Assembly (NCBI GenBank): GCA_002422545.1
Contig: DIWF01000011.1
Coordinates: 270 to 38,257, forward strand
DNA from: Firmicutes bacterium UBA6113
GTDB lineage: Bacteria > Bacillota > Clostridia > Tissierellales > Sedimentibacteraceae
Length of the DNA stretch: 37,988 nt
Direction of reading: 5' to 3'
Below the pieces are notes generated by a model. That model had not been told where the DNA came from and searched no databases. It worked only from the letters and a program-made list of their open reading frames with translations. Of the stretch, positions 23,572 to 31,988 are shown piece after piece; the stretch's first letter is position 1, and every line of letters starts with the position of its first letter. The translations under genes and the position numbers were made by a program.

Positions 23572-24183
23572 CTATTTTACTGCGGCGCTTACGTAATTGT
23601 CCTTTACAGTCTCAAGGAGTTCCTTGATGTTTTTCCCGCGGAGATAATCATCCACATAGATTTTGTCAAATATGAGAGGCATGCGGCTGTGTATGTAGTT
23701 CAGGGAAGGATGGGCGTTCTTTGTTATGATTGTGTAGTAAATATCAGTATCATTGTCGTCAAACAAGCTAAGCTGCCTGTCCTTGTGGCGAACCACACTG
23801 TAAAGTCCGGCCATGTAAAGAACAGAATCTGGATTTTTTATCATGTACTTTGCTTTAAAGTTTTTTTCGTTCTTCCATTCAAAATAATAAGAAGCAGGAA
23901 CAATGCACCTGTTTGTGGAAGCCAGGTTTTTAAACATCTGTCTATCGTGGACAGATTCCATTCTTGCGTTGATTATTATTCCTTTTCCATCCCACTTTGG
24001 GAATCCCCATTTGGCAAGTATGGGTCGTGTATCTTCTAGGTCTAGGTCATGAATTAAAATAGGAGCCACATTTGAAGGAAATATTTCTCCGGTCTTGTAC
24101 TCCGGGTAAATGTTTTTTTCTGCTTCATCAGCAATTTTTATGATTTCTTTGTCATCAATATCCATGTAATATCTTCCGCACAT
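23572..24183 (-). CDS. SOS response-associated peptidase (SRAP, YedK/HMCES family)
   Basis: A 203-residue protein that in this family crosslinks to abasic sites in single-stranded DNA through the N-terminal cysteine. It starts MCGRY (catalytic Cys2 after Met removal) and has INARMESV, RCIVPASYYFEWKN with the catalytic glutamate, and IHSRMPLIF with the conserved histidine. TGAGGTGG lies before the ATG. It converges on the glycosylase gene, which also deals with damaged bases, but the two are on opposite strands. Confidence 0.93.
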   Translation of the reverse strand: MCGRYYMDIDDKEIIKIADEAEKNIYPEYKTGEIFPSNVAPILIHDLDLEDTRPILAKWGFPKWDGKGIIINARMESVHDRQMFKNLASTNRCIVPASYYFEWKNEKNFKAKYMIKNPDSVLYMAGLYSVVRHKDRQLSLFDDNDTDIYYTIITKNAHPSLNYIHSRMPLIFDKIYVDDYLRGKNIKELLETVKDNYVSAAVK

Positions 24184-24287
24184 AAAACCACCTCATCTTA
24201 TTATTGCATTCAATTTGTTTTATTTCAACAAAAATTTGCATGAACAAAAATAGGTTTTTTTCGTCTGATTAAAAAAAGGAGGCAACT

Positions 24288-24761
24288 ATGAAAAAACTTT
24301 TGTTTATATTATTGATTATTGCGGCAGTATTAATAACAGGCTGCACAGCCAAAGCGGCACCAGAAGCAGGTGGAGCATATGAAGCTGCCATAGACAAGCT
24401 TTACAACGAAGACGAGGCGCTGAACCTGAACATCAAGTACCTGGCCGTGGACACAACAAAGATGAAAAACCTGACTGAAGAAAGTAAAAAAACGCTTTTA
24501 AAAAACCTTGAAAAATATGGGCTGATTGTACTTGATACCACAAGTTCGGAACTTGAAAAGAACGGGTATATAAAAGACACAAATTTTGAGGAAGGAATAT
24601 TGTTTGAACTGGAAGATGAAGAAATGAAGAACAATACCATCAAAATGGATGTTTCAAAATTTCGTTCAGGGATCGGAGCCATAGGGTATGAAGGCATGGA
24701 GCTTAAATACAGAAACGGAAAATGGGAAATTAAAGAGTCAGGAAGTCCTTGGATAAGCTAG
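24288..24761 (+). CDS. Small lipoprotein of unknown function
   Basis: A 157-residue predicted lipoprotein: signal peptide MKKLLFILLIIAAVLITGC with the lipidated cysteine at 19. The mature part is charged and resembles the NTF2-like/DUF4878-type small lipoproteins only loosely (C-terminal IGYEGMELKYRNGKWEIKES). I do not assign a family. AAGGAGG precedes the start. It is a single-gene unit ending in a terminator. Confidence 0.75.
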   Translation: MKKLLFILLIIAAVLITGCTAKAAPEAGGAYEAAIDKLYNEDEALNLNIKYLAVDTTKMKNLTEESKKTLLKNLEKYGLIVLDTTSSELEKNGYIKDTNFEEGILFELEDEEMKNNTIKMDVSKFRSGIGAIGYEGMELKYRNGKWEIKESGSPWIS

Positions 24762-24791
24762 ATTTCATGTAGCGACACCAGAATAATGAGA

Positions 24792-24828
24792 AAATAAGCC
24801 GCCAATTATAATTGACGGCTTTATTTCA
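24792..24828. terminator. Bidirectional terminator between the lipoprotein and aor genes
   Basis: AAGCCGCCAATT and AATTGACGGCTT-type arms around ATA, flanked by A/T-rich runs on both sides. Confidence 0.8.
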
Positions 24829-24833
24829 TTAGA

Positions 24834-26711
24834 TTATGCATCCTGTTTGATCAGATTGTAAACTTTTTCTGCAATATGCATCATTCCCAGTTCCTGATAC
24901 TTTTCAAGTGTTGGAACTGCAGTTTCCTTGTCATAGGAACATGCTTCATAATATTTGTCAAGTGCAGCTTCCATGTCTGTAACTCTTCCTGCTGGAGGAC
25001 CTCCGGTGGCAGGCTCTGTCATGAAACGCTTAGGAAGACGGTCGTCTTTTCTTCTGAAACCCCTGATGTAGTTTATTGCCCTTTCAAGTGCAATTGTTCT
25101 TTCAGCAGTTCTAAGAAGTTCATACTTGTCAATTTCAACGCCTGTTATTGCCGTATATAGTTCTGCCATGGTGGAAGGCTTCATTTCCGTATTTATTACA
25201 TTAAAGTCACAAATTCCTGCAAGGTTTGTAACAACAAAGCATTCCTTGAGAGCTTTGAGCCAGGATTTGTCTTCTGTGTCGCTGAAAGGATCTTTAGGTT
25301 CAGTTATGTCTAGATCAGGATACAAATATCCGAATGCATCTATGGTTGCAGCATAAGGCCTCATGTGGCAGGCGCCGCGCTCGCTTGTTCCGAAGGAAAT
25401 TGTCATGGAGGAAGATCCTCTAGGGTCGGTTGCTGAAATTTCCATGCCCTTGACAGCCATTACATAGTCCATTGCCTTGCCACCGATTTTTTTGGCTGCA
25501 GCAAATGAACCGTCAGCATACAAGTCGCCGCAACCTTCGCGAAGGCACATTTTTCGTAGCATCTCTACCATTGCCGGACCGTTCCCAAAGTTCATTTCAA
25601 GGCCGTCGGTCTGTTCCTTCGTGATTATACCTTTTTCATACCATTCCATTATTGCACTGATGGTGGAACCCCCTGATATGGAGTCTATTCCGTAAATTGT
25701 TGTGTAATATCCTGCCATGCATATGCTTTCATAATCAGAAACTCCGCAGCGAGGTCCAAATGCAGCAAGGGATTCATATTCCATTTCTCCTACTTCCACA
25801 TCTCCCATAACCACATATTTGTGGCATCCAAGCTGGCATGCGTAGCATGTTCTCCTGGTCATCTTGTATTTGTCTGTGTTGTTCCAGAGATTATATGGCA
25901 GGACTTTTTCAATTTCTTCAAATTTGTTGTTGATGTAGTTCCTTGTTGGAAGTATTCCGAAATCATCAGCACCTCCAACCCATGCAGGAGTACCATAGCC
26001 GTGTACCGGTCCCCAGGTATATGCTTCTTCACGAAGTTCTCTTATGGAATTTTTGAAGGCTATTTTAAATGCATCCGTGTCTGCAATTTCAACCTTTCCG
26101 TTTCCACGGACAGCAACAGCCTTAAGGTTTTTGCTTCCCATTACAGCACCTGCGCCGCCTCTTCCTGCAAAGCAGTCATCGCTGAATATGCAGGCAAGGC
26201 TTGACAACTTTTCTCCTGATTGACCTATGCAGCATACCTTGATGTCATGACCTTCAGCTTCCTTTATTGCCTCTGTTGTTTCCCTGGTATCCATTCCCCA
26301 GAGGGAGGATGCATCCTTTATTTCTACCTTTTCGTTGTCTATTAGCAGATATACAGGCTTTTCGGCTTTTCCTGTGAATGCCACAGTGTCATAACCTGCA
26401 AATTTAAGCTCTGCTCCAAAGTGGCTTCCCATGTTTGAAGCTCCTATGGTGTTTGTTAGAGGCGACATGAAGCACACGCTGGTACGTGATGCTGAAGGAG
26501 CAGGGGTTCCTGTCATGGGGCCTGTGTTAAAACTTAGCAAGTTTTCCGGTGAAAGAGGATCTGCATCAAGAGGCATGTGATTCCACAGAAGAGCAATGCC
26601 GTAGCCTTCGCCGCCTAAGTACCTTTTGATATAATCAGCATTTAAGTGTTCCTTTTTAATGTTTCCGCTTGATAAGTCTACTTTTATTATACAGTTCTTA
26701 TATCCCTTCAT
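24834..26711 (-). CDS. aor: Aldehyde ferredoxin oxidoreductase (tungsten-type)
   Basis: Oxidises aldehydes to acids with ferredoxin as electron acceptor, or runs in reverse; in amino-acid fermenters it handles aldehydes derived from 2-oxo acids. The 625-residue protein has the N-terminal YLGGEGYGIALL, the pterin-binding GRGGAGAVMGSKNLKAVAV and ATDPRGSSS. The [4Fe-4S] ligands are in CYACQLGC (Cys289, 292, 296), with Cys501 in LAGICDF. TAGGAGG precedes the ATG. It is the last gene of a riboswitch-moaD-ferredoxin-aor operon, nine bases after the ferredoxin gene. Tungsten rather than molybdenum is inferred from the family. Confidence 0.94.
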   Translation of the reverse strand: MKGYKNCIIKVDLSSGNIKKEHLNADYIKRYLGGEGYGIALLWNHMPLDADPLSPENLLSFNTGPMTGTPAPSASRTSVCFMSPLTNTIGASNMGSHFGAELKFAGYDTVAFTGKAEKPVYLLIDNEKVEIKDASSLWGMDTRETTEAIKEAEGHDIKVCCIGQSGEKLSSLACIFSDDCFAGRGGAGAVMGSKNLKAVAVRGNGKVEIADTDAFKIAFKNSIRELREEAYTWGPVHGYGTPAWVGGADDFGILPTRNYINNKFEEIEKVLPYNLWNNTDKYKMTRRTCYACQLGCHKYVVMGDVEVGEMEYESLAAFGPRCGVSDYESICMAGYYTTIYGIDSISGGSTISAIMEWYEKGIITKEQTDGLEMNFGNGPAMVEMLRKMCLREGCGDLYADGSFAAAKKIGGKAMDYVMAVKGMEISATDPRGSSSMTISFGTSERGACHMRPYAATIDAFGYLYPDLDITEPKDPFSDTEDKSWLKALKECFVVTNLAGICDFNVINTEMKPSTMAELYTAITGVEIDKYELLRTAERTIALERAINYIRGFRRKDDRLPKRFMTEPATGGPPAGRVTDMEAALDKYYEACSYDKETAVPTLEKYQELGMMHIAEKVYNLIKQDA

Positions 26712-26720
26712 GTTAACCTC

Positions 26721-27134
26721 CTACCACGACAGCGCCTGACGGGGGCATGCAGAAACACATTCAGGTAATCCGCCGCACAAGTCACATTTAAATGGTTTGA
26801 CTTCACCGTCAAAATCTGTCATAACGATTGCACTGAAAGGACATGCTTCTGCACATGAACCGCAGCCTATGCATCCTTCACCTATTGCAACGGCCCCAGA
26901 ATAGGCGTTGCGTGCAATTATTTTTTCCGGGCAAGCTTCTGCGCATGGCATATCAAAGCATTGCTGACATACAGTGATTTTGAATTTTCCAAGCTGTCCA
27001 AGTTCTGAAATCTGAATACCTCTTGTCTGAGGTGACACAGCATCTGTGTGAATCAGAGAACAAACCGCTTCGCAAGATCTGCATCCCTGGCACACTTCCT
27101 TGTTCGTCTTAACTTTAATTACTCCTGGTTTCAA
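26721..27134 (-). CDS. Ferredoxin with four [4Fe-4S] cluster motifs, AOR partner
   Basis: A 137-residue polyferredoxin of the type that accompanies AOR and other oxidoreductases. It has four cysteine groups: CQGCRSCEAVC, CQQCFDMPCAEAC, CIGCGSCAEAC and CDLCGGLPECVSAC, sixteen cysteines in all. The TTG at 27134 is chosen because AGGAGGT lies five bases upstream on this strand; a longer frame from 27191 overlaps moaD and has no site. It lies between moaD and aor and would take electrons from AOR. Confidence 0.9.
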   Translation of the reverse strand: MKPGVIKVKTNKEVCQGCRSCEAVCSLIHTDAVSPQTRGIQISELGQLGKFKITVCQQCFDMPCAEACPEKIIARNAYSGAVAIGEGCIGCGSCAEACPFSAIVMTDFDGEVKPFKCDLCGGLPECVSACPRQALSW

Positions 27135-27153
27135 TTTACACCTCCTGATTTTT

Positions 27154-27384
27154 TTAACCACCGCCGCCAATGGGAAAGAGATAAAGTTCATCGCCTTCCT
27201 GAAGAACGTATGATTTGTTTTTAAGGCTGCCGTTTACACTGCTTTTAGTCCAGACTCCACTTACGGGAATATTCATGAATGTTATAGCTTCCGCTATTGT
27301 GAAATCGTTTGGAAGCTCCACAGTCTTTTCCCTGAAACCGCATGAGGCAGCTAAAAGTCCAGTCAGTCTTACTTTAACTTTCAT
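27154..27384 (-). CDS. MoaD/ThiS-family ubiquitin-like sulfur carrier
   Basis: A 76-residue beta-grasp protein ending in PIGGGG, the C-terminal glycines that are adenylated and thiocarboxylated in MoaD. It would supply dithiolene sulfur to the pterin cofactor used by the AOR in the same operon. AAAGGAG is seven bases before the ATG at 27384; the ATG at 27390 is too close to that site. The tail has four glycines where two are usual. No MoaE is nearby. Confidence 0.88.
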   Translation of the reverse strand: MKVKVRLTGLLAASCGFREKTVELPNDFTIAEAITFMNIPVSGVWTKSSVNGSLKNKSYVLQEGDELYLFPIGGGG

Positions 27385-27411
27385 AACCATTCTCCTTTGC
27401 TGGATTATGAA

Positions 27412-27444
27412 TACAAAAATACCGCAGCAAAAACATGCTGCGGC
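27412..27444 (-). terminator. Riboswitch expression platform: intrinsic terminator
   Basis: On the minus strand GCCGCAGCA pairs with TGCTGCGGT and is followed by ATTTTTGTATT. The left arm overlaps the conserved 3' strand of the aptamer (GGAGCCGC), so ligand binding could alter its formation. Confidence 0.75.
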
Positions 27445-27527
27445 TCCTTTTCAAAAAGGGGGGCGAACAGATTGCTCCATTCACCTGTCGTTCTCAAAGG
27501 CCCTGTGGGTCCATGAGAATCGGAGCT
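27441..27527 (-). promoter_or_regulatory. Moco/Tuco-family riboswitch aptamer (molybdenum or tungsten cofactor)
   Basis: Read on the minus strand, the leader has the landmarks of the Moco RNA motif in order: GCTCCG, a hairpin around GGACCCACAGGGCC, GAGAACGACAGGTGAATGG, a GCCCCCC strand, a TTTTTGAAAA hairpin and the closing AAGGAGCCGC. P1 would be GCTCC/GGAGC. It stands directly ahead of moaD-ferredoxin-aor, which agrees with cofactor sensing. Whether it is the molybdenum form or the P3-lacking tungsten (Tuco) form I cannot settle by eye. Confidence 0.82.
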
Positions 27528-27539
27528 ATATATAAATTA

Positions 27540-27567
27540 ATCATATCAAAGTTTTGAAATAATTCAA
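27540..27567 (-). promoter_or_regulatory. Candidate promoter of the riboswitch-aor operon
   Basis: On the minus strand TTGAAT (27567-27562), 16-bp spacer, TATGAT (27545-27540); transcription would start a few bases before the aptamer. Confidence 0.55.
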
Positions 27568-27624
27568 TAAATTTTTGCTTTATCAACTGGAAAATTTTTT
27601 ATCATATTATTACATTATTCTTGA

Positions 27625-27653
27625 TTGACTTTAATAAAATTAAAGTGTATATT
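27625..27653 (+). promoter_or_regulatory. Candidate promoter of the DUF2089 gene
   Basis: TTGACT (27625-27630), 17-bp spacer, TATATT (27648-27653). Confidence 0.6.
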
Positions 27654-27708
27654 TAATATTATTAAACATAATGATGATAAAATATTAAATAAAAGTTGAG
27701 GTGGCAGT

Positions 27709-28008
27709 ATGGGTGTTGATGTGTTGCCGGAATGGCTGAATAATCTGGAGGAAGAAGATATATCATTTATAAAGAAGTTTTTGCTGTCATCAGGATCTCT
27801 CAAAGAAGTGGCTGCAATATACGGGGTTACATATCCAACGGTGAGGCTGAGGCTGGACCGTTTGATTCAAAAGATACAAATAAGTGAAGACAATGCAAAA
27901 GAACCGTACATTTCCCTGATAAAGAGAATGGCTGTCAATGAAAAAATAGATTTTGAAACAGCTAAAATATTGATTTCTGAATATAAAAAATTAAAGGAGA
28001 TTGAATGA
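27709..28008 (+). CDS. DUF2089-family protein with helix-turn-helix segment
   Basis: A 99-residue soluble protein. LPEWLNNLEEEDISFIKKFLLSSGSLKEVAAIYGVTYPTVRLRLDRLI, split over two helices, matches DUF2089: the part from SGSLKEVA to RLRLDRLI looks like a sigma-type helix-turn-helix. It may bind DNA and could control itself and the membrane protein next to it. AGGTGG precedes the ATG. The stop overlaps the next start. Confidence 0.85.
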   Translation: MGVDVLPEWLNNLEEEDISFIKKFLLSSGSLKEVAAIYGVTYPTVRLRLDRLIQKIQISEDNAKEPYISLIKRMAVNEKIDFETAKILISEYKKLKEIE

Positions 28009-28322
28009 TGAGTAAAGTATTGGTGTTTTTAATAGCTGCTTTAATTATTATAGTGCTTTTAGCAGCTCTTCAAATATTTCTTTCCATGAGCAAGAACAAA
28101 TATCTTGGGTTGATTCTTCCTGTAATCAATTTGCTTGTTGCAGCGATCATGTCTTTTGGAAACATGATATATACGGGAGATATTGCTCCCATTTTAGCAG
28201 CATTTGCTTTGTTTTTAGTTCCTGCAGTCATAAATCTGGCAATTTACAAGGTGTGCAGAGAAAAAGTCAAGGAAAAAAACAAGCAGGAAATAAACAAAAT
28301 GAATATACAGGATTTAGAATAG
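28005..28322 (+). CDS. Small membrane protein of unknown function, paired with DUF2089
   Basis: A 105-residue protein with three predicted membrane helices: VFLIAALIIIVLLAALQIF, GLILPVINLLVAAIMSF and ILAAFALFLVPAVINLAIY. A charged C-terminal tail (REKVKEKNKQEINKMN) follows. The start overlaps the DUF2089 stop (ATGA), with AAAGGAG upstream, so expression is coupled. Such DUF2089/small membrane protein pairs look like a regulator with a membrane partner; the function is unknown. Confidence 0.8.
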   Translation: MMSKVLVFLIAALIIIVLLAALQIFLSMSKNKYLGLILPVINLLVAAIMSFGNMIYTGDIAPILAAFALFLVPAVINLAIYKVCREKVKEKNKQEINKMNIQDLE

Positions 28323-28331
28323 TATAATCAA

Positions 28332-28360
28332 AAAAATCGCTGGTGTACCAGCGATTTTTG
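28332..28360. terminator. Bidirectional terminator
   Basis: AAAAATCGCTGGT-G-TACCAGCGATTTTT; serves the small membrane protein gene and the converging flavoprotein gene. Confidence 0.88.
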
Positions 28361-28366
28361 TTTAGT

Positions 28367-30151
28367 TTATTTTGCTGCAGATTGTCCGGCAATGCGTCCA
28401 AATACCGTGATGTCGGCTATGGCATCACTTCCCAGTCTGTTTGTCCCATGAATGTCTCCTGTCACTTCACCTGCTGCAAACAGTCCTTTTATAGCTTCGC
28501 CATGTTGGTTTAAAACCTGAGCTTCTGAATTGATTTTAATTCCTCCCATTGTGTGGTGAACAGCAGGTTTGGATACCATTATATAGTATGGTCCTTGACC
28601 AAATTCAACAAGTTCTCCTCTTTTGTTGAATTCCTTGTCAACGCCGTCTTTTGCATATTGATTGTAGTTTTCAACTGTCTTCTTGAGTTCTGTTGCATCA
28701 ATTTCAAAGAAAGCAGCTGCTTCTTCTATTGTGTCTGCTTTTATCAGCTGTTTTCTTGCAATCAAACCGTTGTATTCTGACTCATGAGTAACTGCAAGGC
28801 CTGAATCTGTCATTGCAGATTCATCCCAGAACATGTATGATACTCCGCCTGTCTGCTCAATCACTGCATTTGAAATAACATCTCTTCTTTCAAGTTCTTC
28901 AACAAATCTTTTTCCTTCCTTGTTAACAAGGATTGCTCTTCCTTCCATACGAACATCACCTACATATAAAAGTGAACCTGATTGTGTGTCGCATGTTGGG
29001 TATGTCTGAATGTATTGCATGTCTACAAGCTCAGCACCGATTTTTTCAGCTAATGTAATTCCATCTCCTGTGCTTCCCACTGAATTTGTTGAAAGTATTT
29101 TTTCATTCATGTTTTCGTTGTATTTCATTCTCATGTCAAGACTTGCTCCGAATCCGCCAGTTGCAATTATGACACCTTTGTTTGCATTATATGTTATTGT
29201 CTGGTCACCGTAGACTGCCTTCACACCTGTTACCTTGCCGTCAGCATTTTGAATTAATTCTGCTGCAGTTGTATTTTTGTGAAGAGGTATGTTTTTTTCG
29301 GCAAGCTTTGCGTTTAACTTGCTTATCATTTCATAACCTGTGGCATTTTTAGGAACCAAACTTCTTTCAACTGAATGGCCACCAAAGAACAACATGTGAT
29401 CTTCAAATACCATCTTAATGTCATCTTTTAACCAGTTTGCTCCTGCCAGGGCATTGTCAGCAAGAATTCTCACAAGTTCAGGATTGCCTTCATTGTCGCC
29501 GCCTTTTAATATATCTTCATAAAACTTATCAGCGCTGTCTTCTATTCCTTCTTCAACCTGAATCCAGTTTCCCGGAGCAGCGTATTCACCGCCTGAAAGA
29601 AGAGTGTTTCCGCCGATTATTGGCATCTTTTCAAGAACAATGACGCTTGCTCCGTTGTCGGCAGCTGTTATTGCAGCTGTAAGTCCTGCTCCGCCTGCAC
29701 CGATTACAATAACGTCTGAAGTGTATTCTGATTCTCTTTTTTCCTTTTCAACTTTTCCTGCAGGGACAAGTACGCTTTTGTCAGCTCCTGTTTTTGAAAA
29801 AGCATCTGCAACTGCTGTTCTGAATCCTGCTGAAGTTATTGTAGCGCCTGTAACACCGTCAACGTCAAGGCTGTTTGTTGCAATCATCTCTTCAGTCATG
29901 ATGGATATTGCTTCATTCAATCCTTCCGTTTCATGTTCTTCCTTAACTTTTATGTCGGAAATCTTGTTGTCTGCAATTGTTAATTCTACTACAATATTTC
30001 CGCCCTTGCCTGTTCCTGTTCCTTCGTATGTTCCGTCAACAGATGATTCCTGAACTGCCTCCTGTGATGGTTTTTGTGTGCCTGCCTGGCTGCAGCCGGT
30101 AATTCCAAGCACCATTGATAAGGCAAGCATTATAGATATTAATTTTTTCAT
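28367..30151 (-). CDS. Exported FMN-binding/FAD-dependent reductase (fumarate/urocanate reductase-like flavoprotein)
   Basis: A 594-residue lipoprotein: lipobox GITGC with Cys20, then an FMN_bind domain (about 38-120) with the flavinylation motif DGVTGATIT, where Thr104 would carry FMN attached by an ApbE-type transferase. The rest is a fumarate reductase/succinate dehydrogenase flavoprotein domain: DVIVIGAGGAGLTAAITAA binds FAD, HHTMGGIKI and RRDVISN contribute to the active site, and the end is GTNRLGSDAIADITVFGRIA. Such enzymes reduce fumarate, urocanate, methacrylate or similar acceptors outside the membrane. The actual substrate is unknown. It has no haem motif. It lies back to back with a sensor kinase gene. 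Confidence 0.9.
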   Translation of the reverse strand: MKKLISIMLALSMVLGITGCSQAGTQKPSQEAVQESSVDGTYEGTGTGKGGNIVVELTIADNKISDIKVKEEHETEGLNEAISIMTEEMIATNSLDVDGVTGATITSAGFRTAVADAFSKTGADKSVLVPAGKVEKEKRESEYTSDVIVIGAGGAGLTAAITAADNGASVIVLEKMPIIGGNTLLSGGEYAAPGNWIQVEEGIEDSADKFYEDILKGGDNEGNPELVRILADNALAGANWLKDDIKMVFEDHMLFFGGHSVERSLVPKNATGYEMISKLNAKLAEKNIPLHKNTTAAELIQNADGKVTGVKAVYGDQTITYNANKGVIIATGGFGASLDMRMKYNENMNEKILSTNSVGSTGDGITLAEKIGAELVDMQYIQTYPTCDTQSGSLLYVGDVRMEGRAILVNKEGKRFVEELERRDVISNAVIEQTGGVSYMFWDESAMTDSGLAVTHESEYNGLIARKQLIKADTIEEAAAFFEIDATELKKTVENYNQYAKDGVDKEFNKRGELVEFGQGPYYIMVSKPAVHHTMGGIKINSEAQVLNQHGEAIKGLFAAGEVTGDIHGTNRLGSDAIADITVFGRIAGQSAAK

Positions 30152-30275
30152 TTTTCCTCCCGTTTGTTTATAATTTACATATTGTTTTTCGTTTCACATT
30201 GTAGTATAATTTCAAAGCTTTGTCTTTATATTATGAAATCATAATATTTAACTTTTACGAACTATTGAGGTAAAA

Positions 30276-31988
30276 ATGAAATTACAAAGAAAATTAACTG
30301 CCTTTTTTGCAATATGTCTTACAGTGATTTTTTCAATTGCAGCTGTTGTCATAAGCATGCGCATTGACTACACAAACAGCAGACTTACAGAAAATCTCAG
30401 CACACAGCTCATCGAATCAAAGGCAAATGAAGCAGGAGCATGGCTGGCACAAAGAATCAGGGAGCTTCATACAATCAGCCGAACTCCAACAGTAGTTTCC
30501 ATGGACGATGAAGCAATCAAAGCATATATAAATCAGCTGAGCAATGACATGGATTCCTATTATGGAAACAATTATGGAACATTTTCAATAAACAAGCTTG
30601 ATGGACTTGAATATATCAATGAAAATCAGACAATCGACGTTTCGGACAGAGAATATTTCAAAAGAATTTTAAACTCTGATGATGAATATGTCATAAGTGA
30701 ACCCATTGTATCAAAAACAGACCAGAGTTTGATAACTGTGGCGTGTTATCCCATATACAACAGCAGTTCTGAAAAGATAGGATTTGTAGCTGCTGCCATC
30801 TCACTTAAAAAGCTTACTGAAATAACGGACAACCTTTCTTTTTATAACGGAAAATCAATGATTGTGGACGGCGCAGGCACCATATACACACATACGGACG
30901 ATGGTATGTCAGAATCATTGATTCAGGACATCATTGATCATATTCCGAAAAACTCTGACGGAACTCTTACCAGTGAAAAAATGTCAGAGGAAAACAAAGG
31001 TTATGTTGCCTTTTACGCTCCCATTCCAAACAGCCCTGACTGGTATCTCTGCACATCGGTTAAAAAGGCAGAACTGTACAAAGATACTAGGATTTTAAAT
31101 GAATCCCTCATAAGCATGTGGATTCTTCTTTTGTTTGTTGCCATAAGCGTGAGCTATTTTGTAAGCAACGCTGCAACCAAAAGGATTGCAGTTTTGAGCA
31201 GTGCCATGGAGGATGTCAGGAAAGGAAATCTGGAAACAAAAATTACTTTGCCTGGAAATGACGAGCTTTCAAATCTGGCAGATGATTTCAATGCCATGGT
31301 TGTTGACATCAAGGAATTGATGAATCAGTCATATGAGCATCAAAAGGAAAAACGCCAAAGGGAACTTCAGGTTTTGCAGTCTCAGATAAACCCCCATTTC
31401 CTTTACAACACTCTGGATACATTGCAGTGGAAGGCATTGGAATATGGCGCCGATGAAATGGCAGATCTTATATTGTCTCTTTCTTCATTTTTCCGTATTT
31501 CACTGAGCAAGGGAAAGGAATTCATAACTCTTGAAAAGGAACTGGAGCATGTGAAAAGCTACCTTGCCATACAGCAACACCGCTACAACGATATTTTAAA
31601 TTATAAAATCAGTTGTGATGAAGGATTGTATAAATTGTGTCTTCCTAAGATACTGATCCAGCCCTTGGTTGAAAATGCAATATACCATGGAATAAAACCA
31701 AATCTCAAAGGAGGAAACATATCCATAAACATTTTTGAGGAACATGACAATTTAAATATAGTGGTTGAAGATGACGGAGTGGGAATGCCAGAGGAAAAAC
31801 TTAAAAACATAAGGGATAACCTCAATAAACACCTGACAAGCAGAAATTACGGCCTTTACAATGTTAGTCAACGCATATATCTTCATTATGGAGATAATTA
31901 CGGTTTAAATATAGAAAGCAGAGAAAATACAGGAACAAAAATTACTATTAGTCTGCCAATGATAGAGGAGGATGATTCAAATGTATGA
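30276..31988 (+). CDS. Sensor histidine kinase, YesM/LytS type with extracellular Cache-like domain
   Basis: A 570-residue membrane sensor. TM1 is about residues 8-28; an extracellular double-Cache-like region (30-275) contains VSDREYFKRIL and EPIVSKTDQSLITVACYPIY, typical of dCache. TM2 is about 279-298, HAMP 300-350, and the His_kinase box SQINPHFLYNTLDTLQWKA has phosphoacceptor His374. The ATPase part has LVENAIYHGIKP (N box) and VEDDGVGMP (G1). The gene overlaps the response regulator by eight bases and diverges from the flavoprotein gene, so it may sense that enzyme's acceptor. Confidence 0.92.
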   Translation: MKLQRKLTAFFAICLTVIFSIAAVVISMRIDYTNSRLTENLSTQLIESKANEAGAWLAQRIRELHTISRTPTVVSMDDEAIKAYINQLSNDMDSYYGNNYGTFSINKLDGLEYINENQTIDVSDREYFKRILNSDDEYVISEPIVSKTDQSLITVACYPIYNSSSEKIGFVAAAISLKKLTEITDNLSFYNGKSMIVDGAGTIYTHTDDGMSESLIQDIIDHIPKNSDGTLTSEKMSEENKGYVAFYAPIPNSPDWYLCTSVKKAELYKDTRILNESLISMWILLLFVAISVSYFVSNAATKRIAVLSSAMEDVRKGNLETKITLPGNDELSNLADDFNAMVVDIKELMNQSYEHQKEKRQRELQVLQSQINPHFLYNTLDTLQWKALEYGADEMADLILSLSSFFRISLSKGKEFITLEKELEHVKSYLAIQQHRYNDILNYKISCDEGLYKLCLPKILIQPLVENAIYHGIKPNLKGGNISINIFEEHDNLNIVVEDDGVGMPEEKLKNIRDNLNKHLTSRNYGLYNVSQRIYLHYGDNYGLNIESRENTGTKITISLPMIEEDDSNV

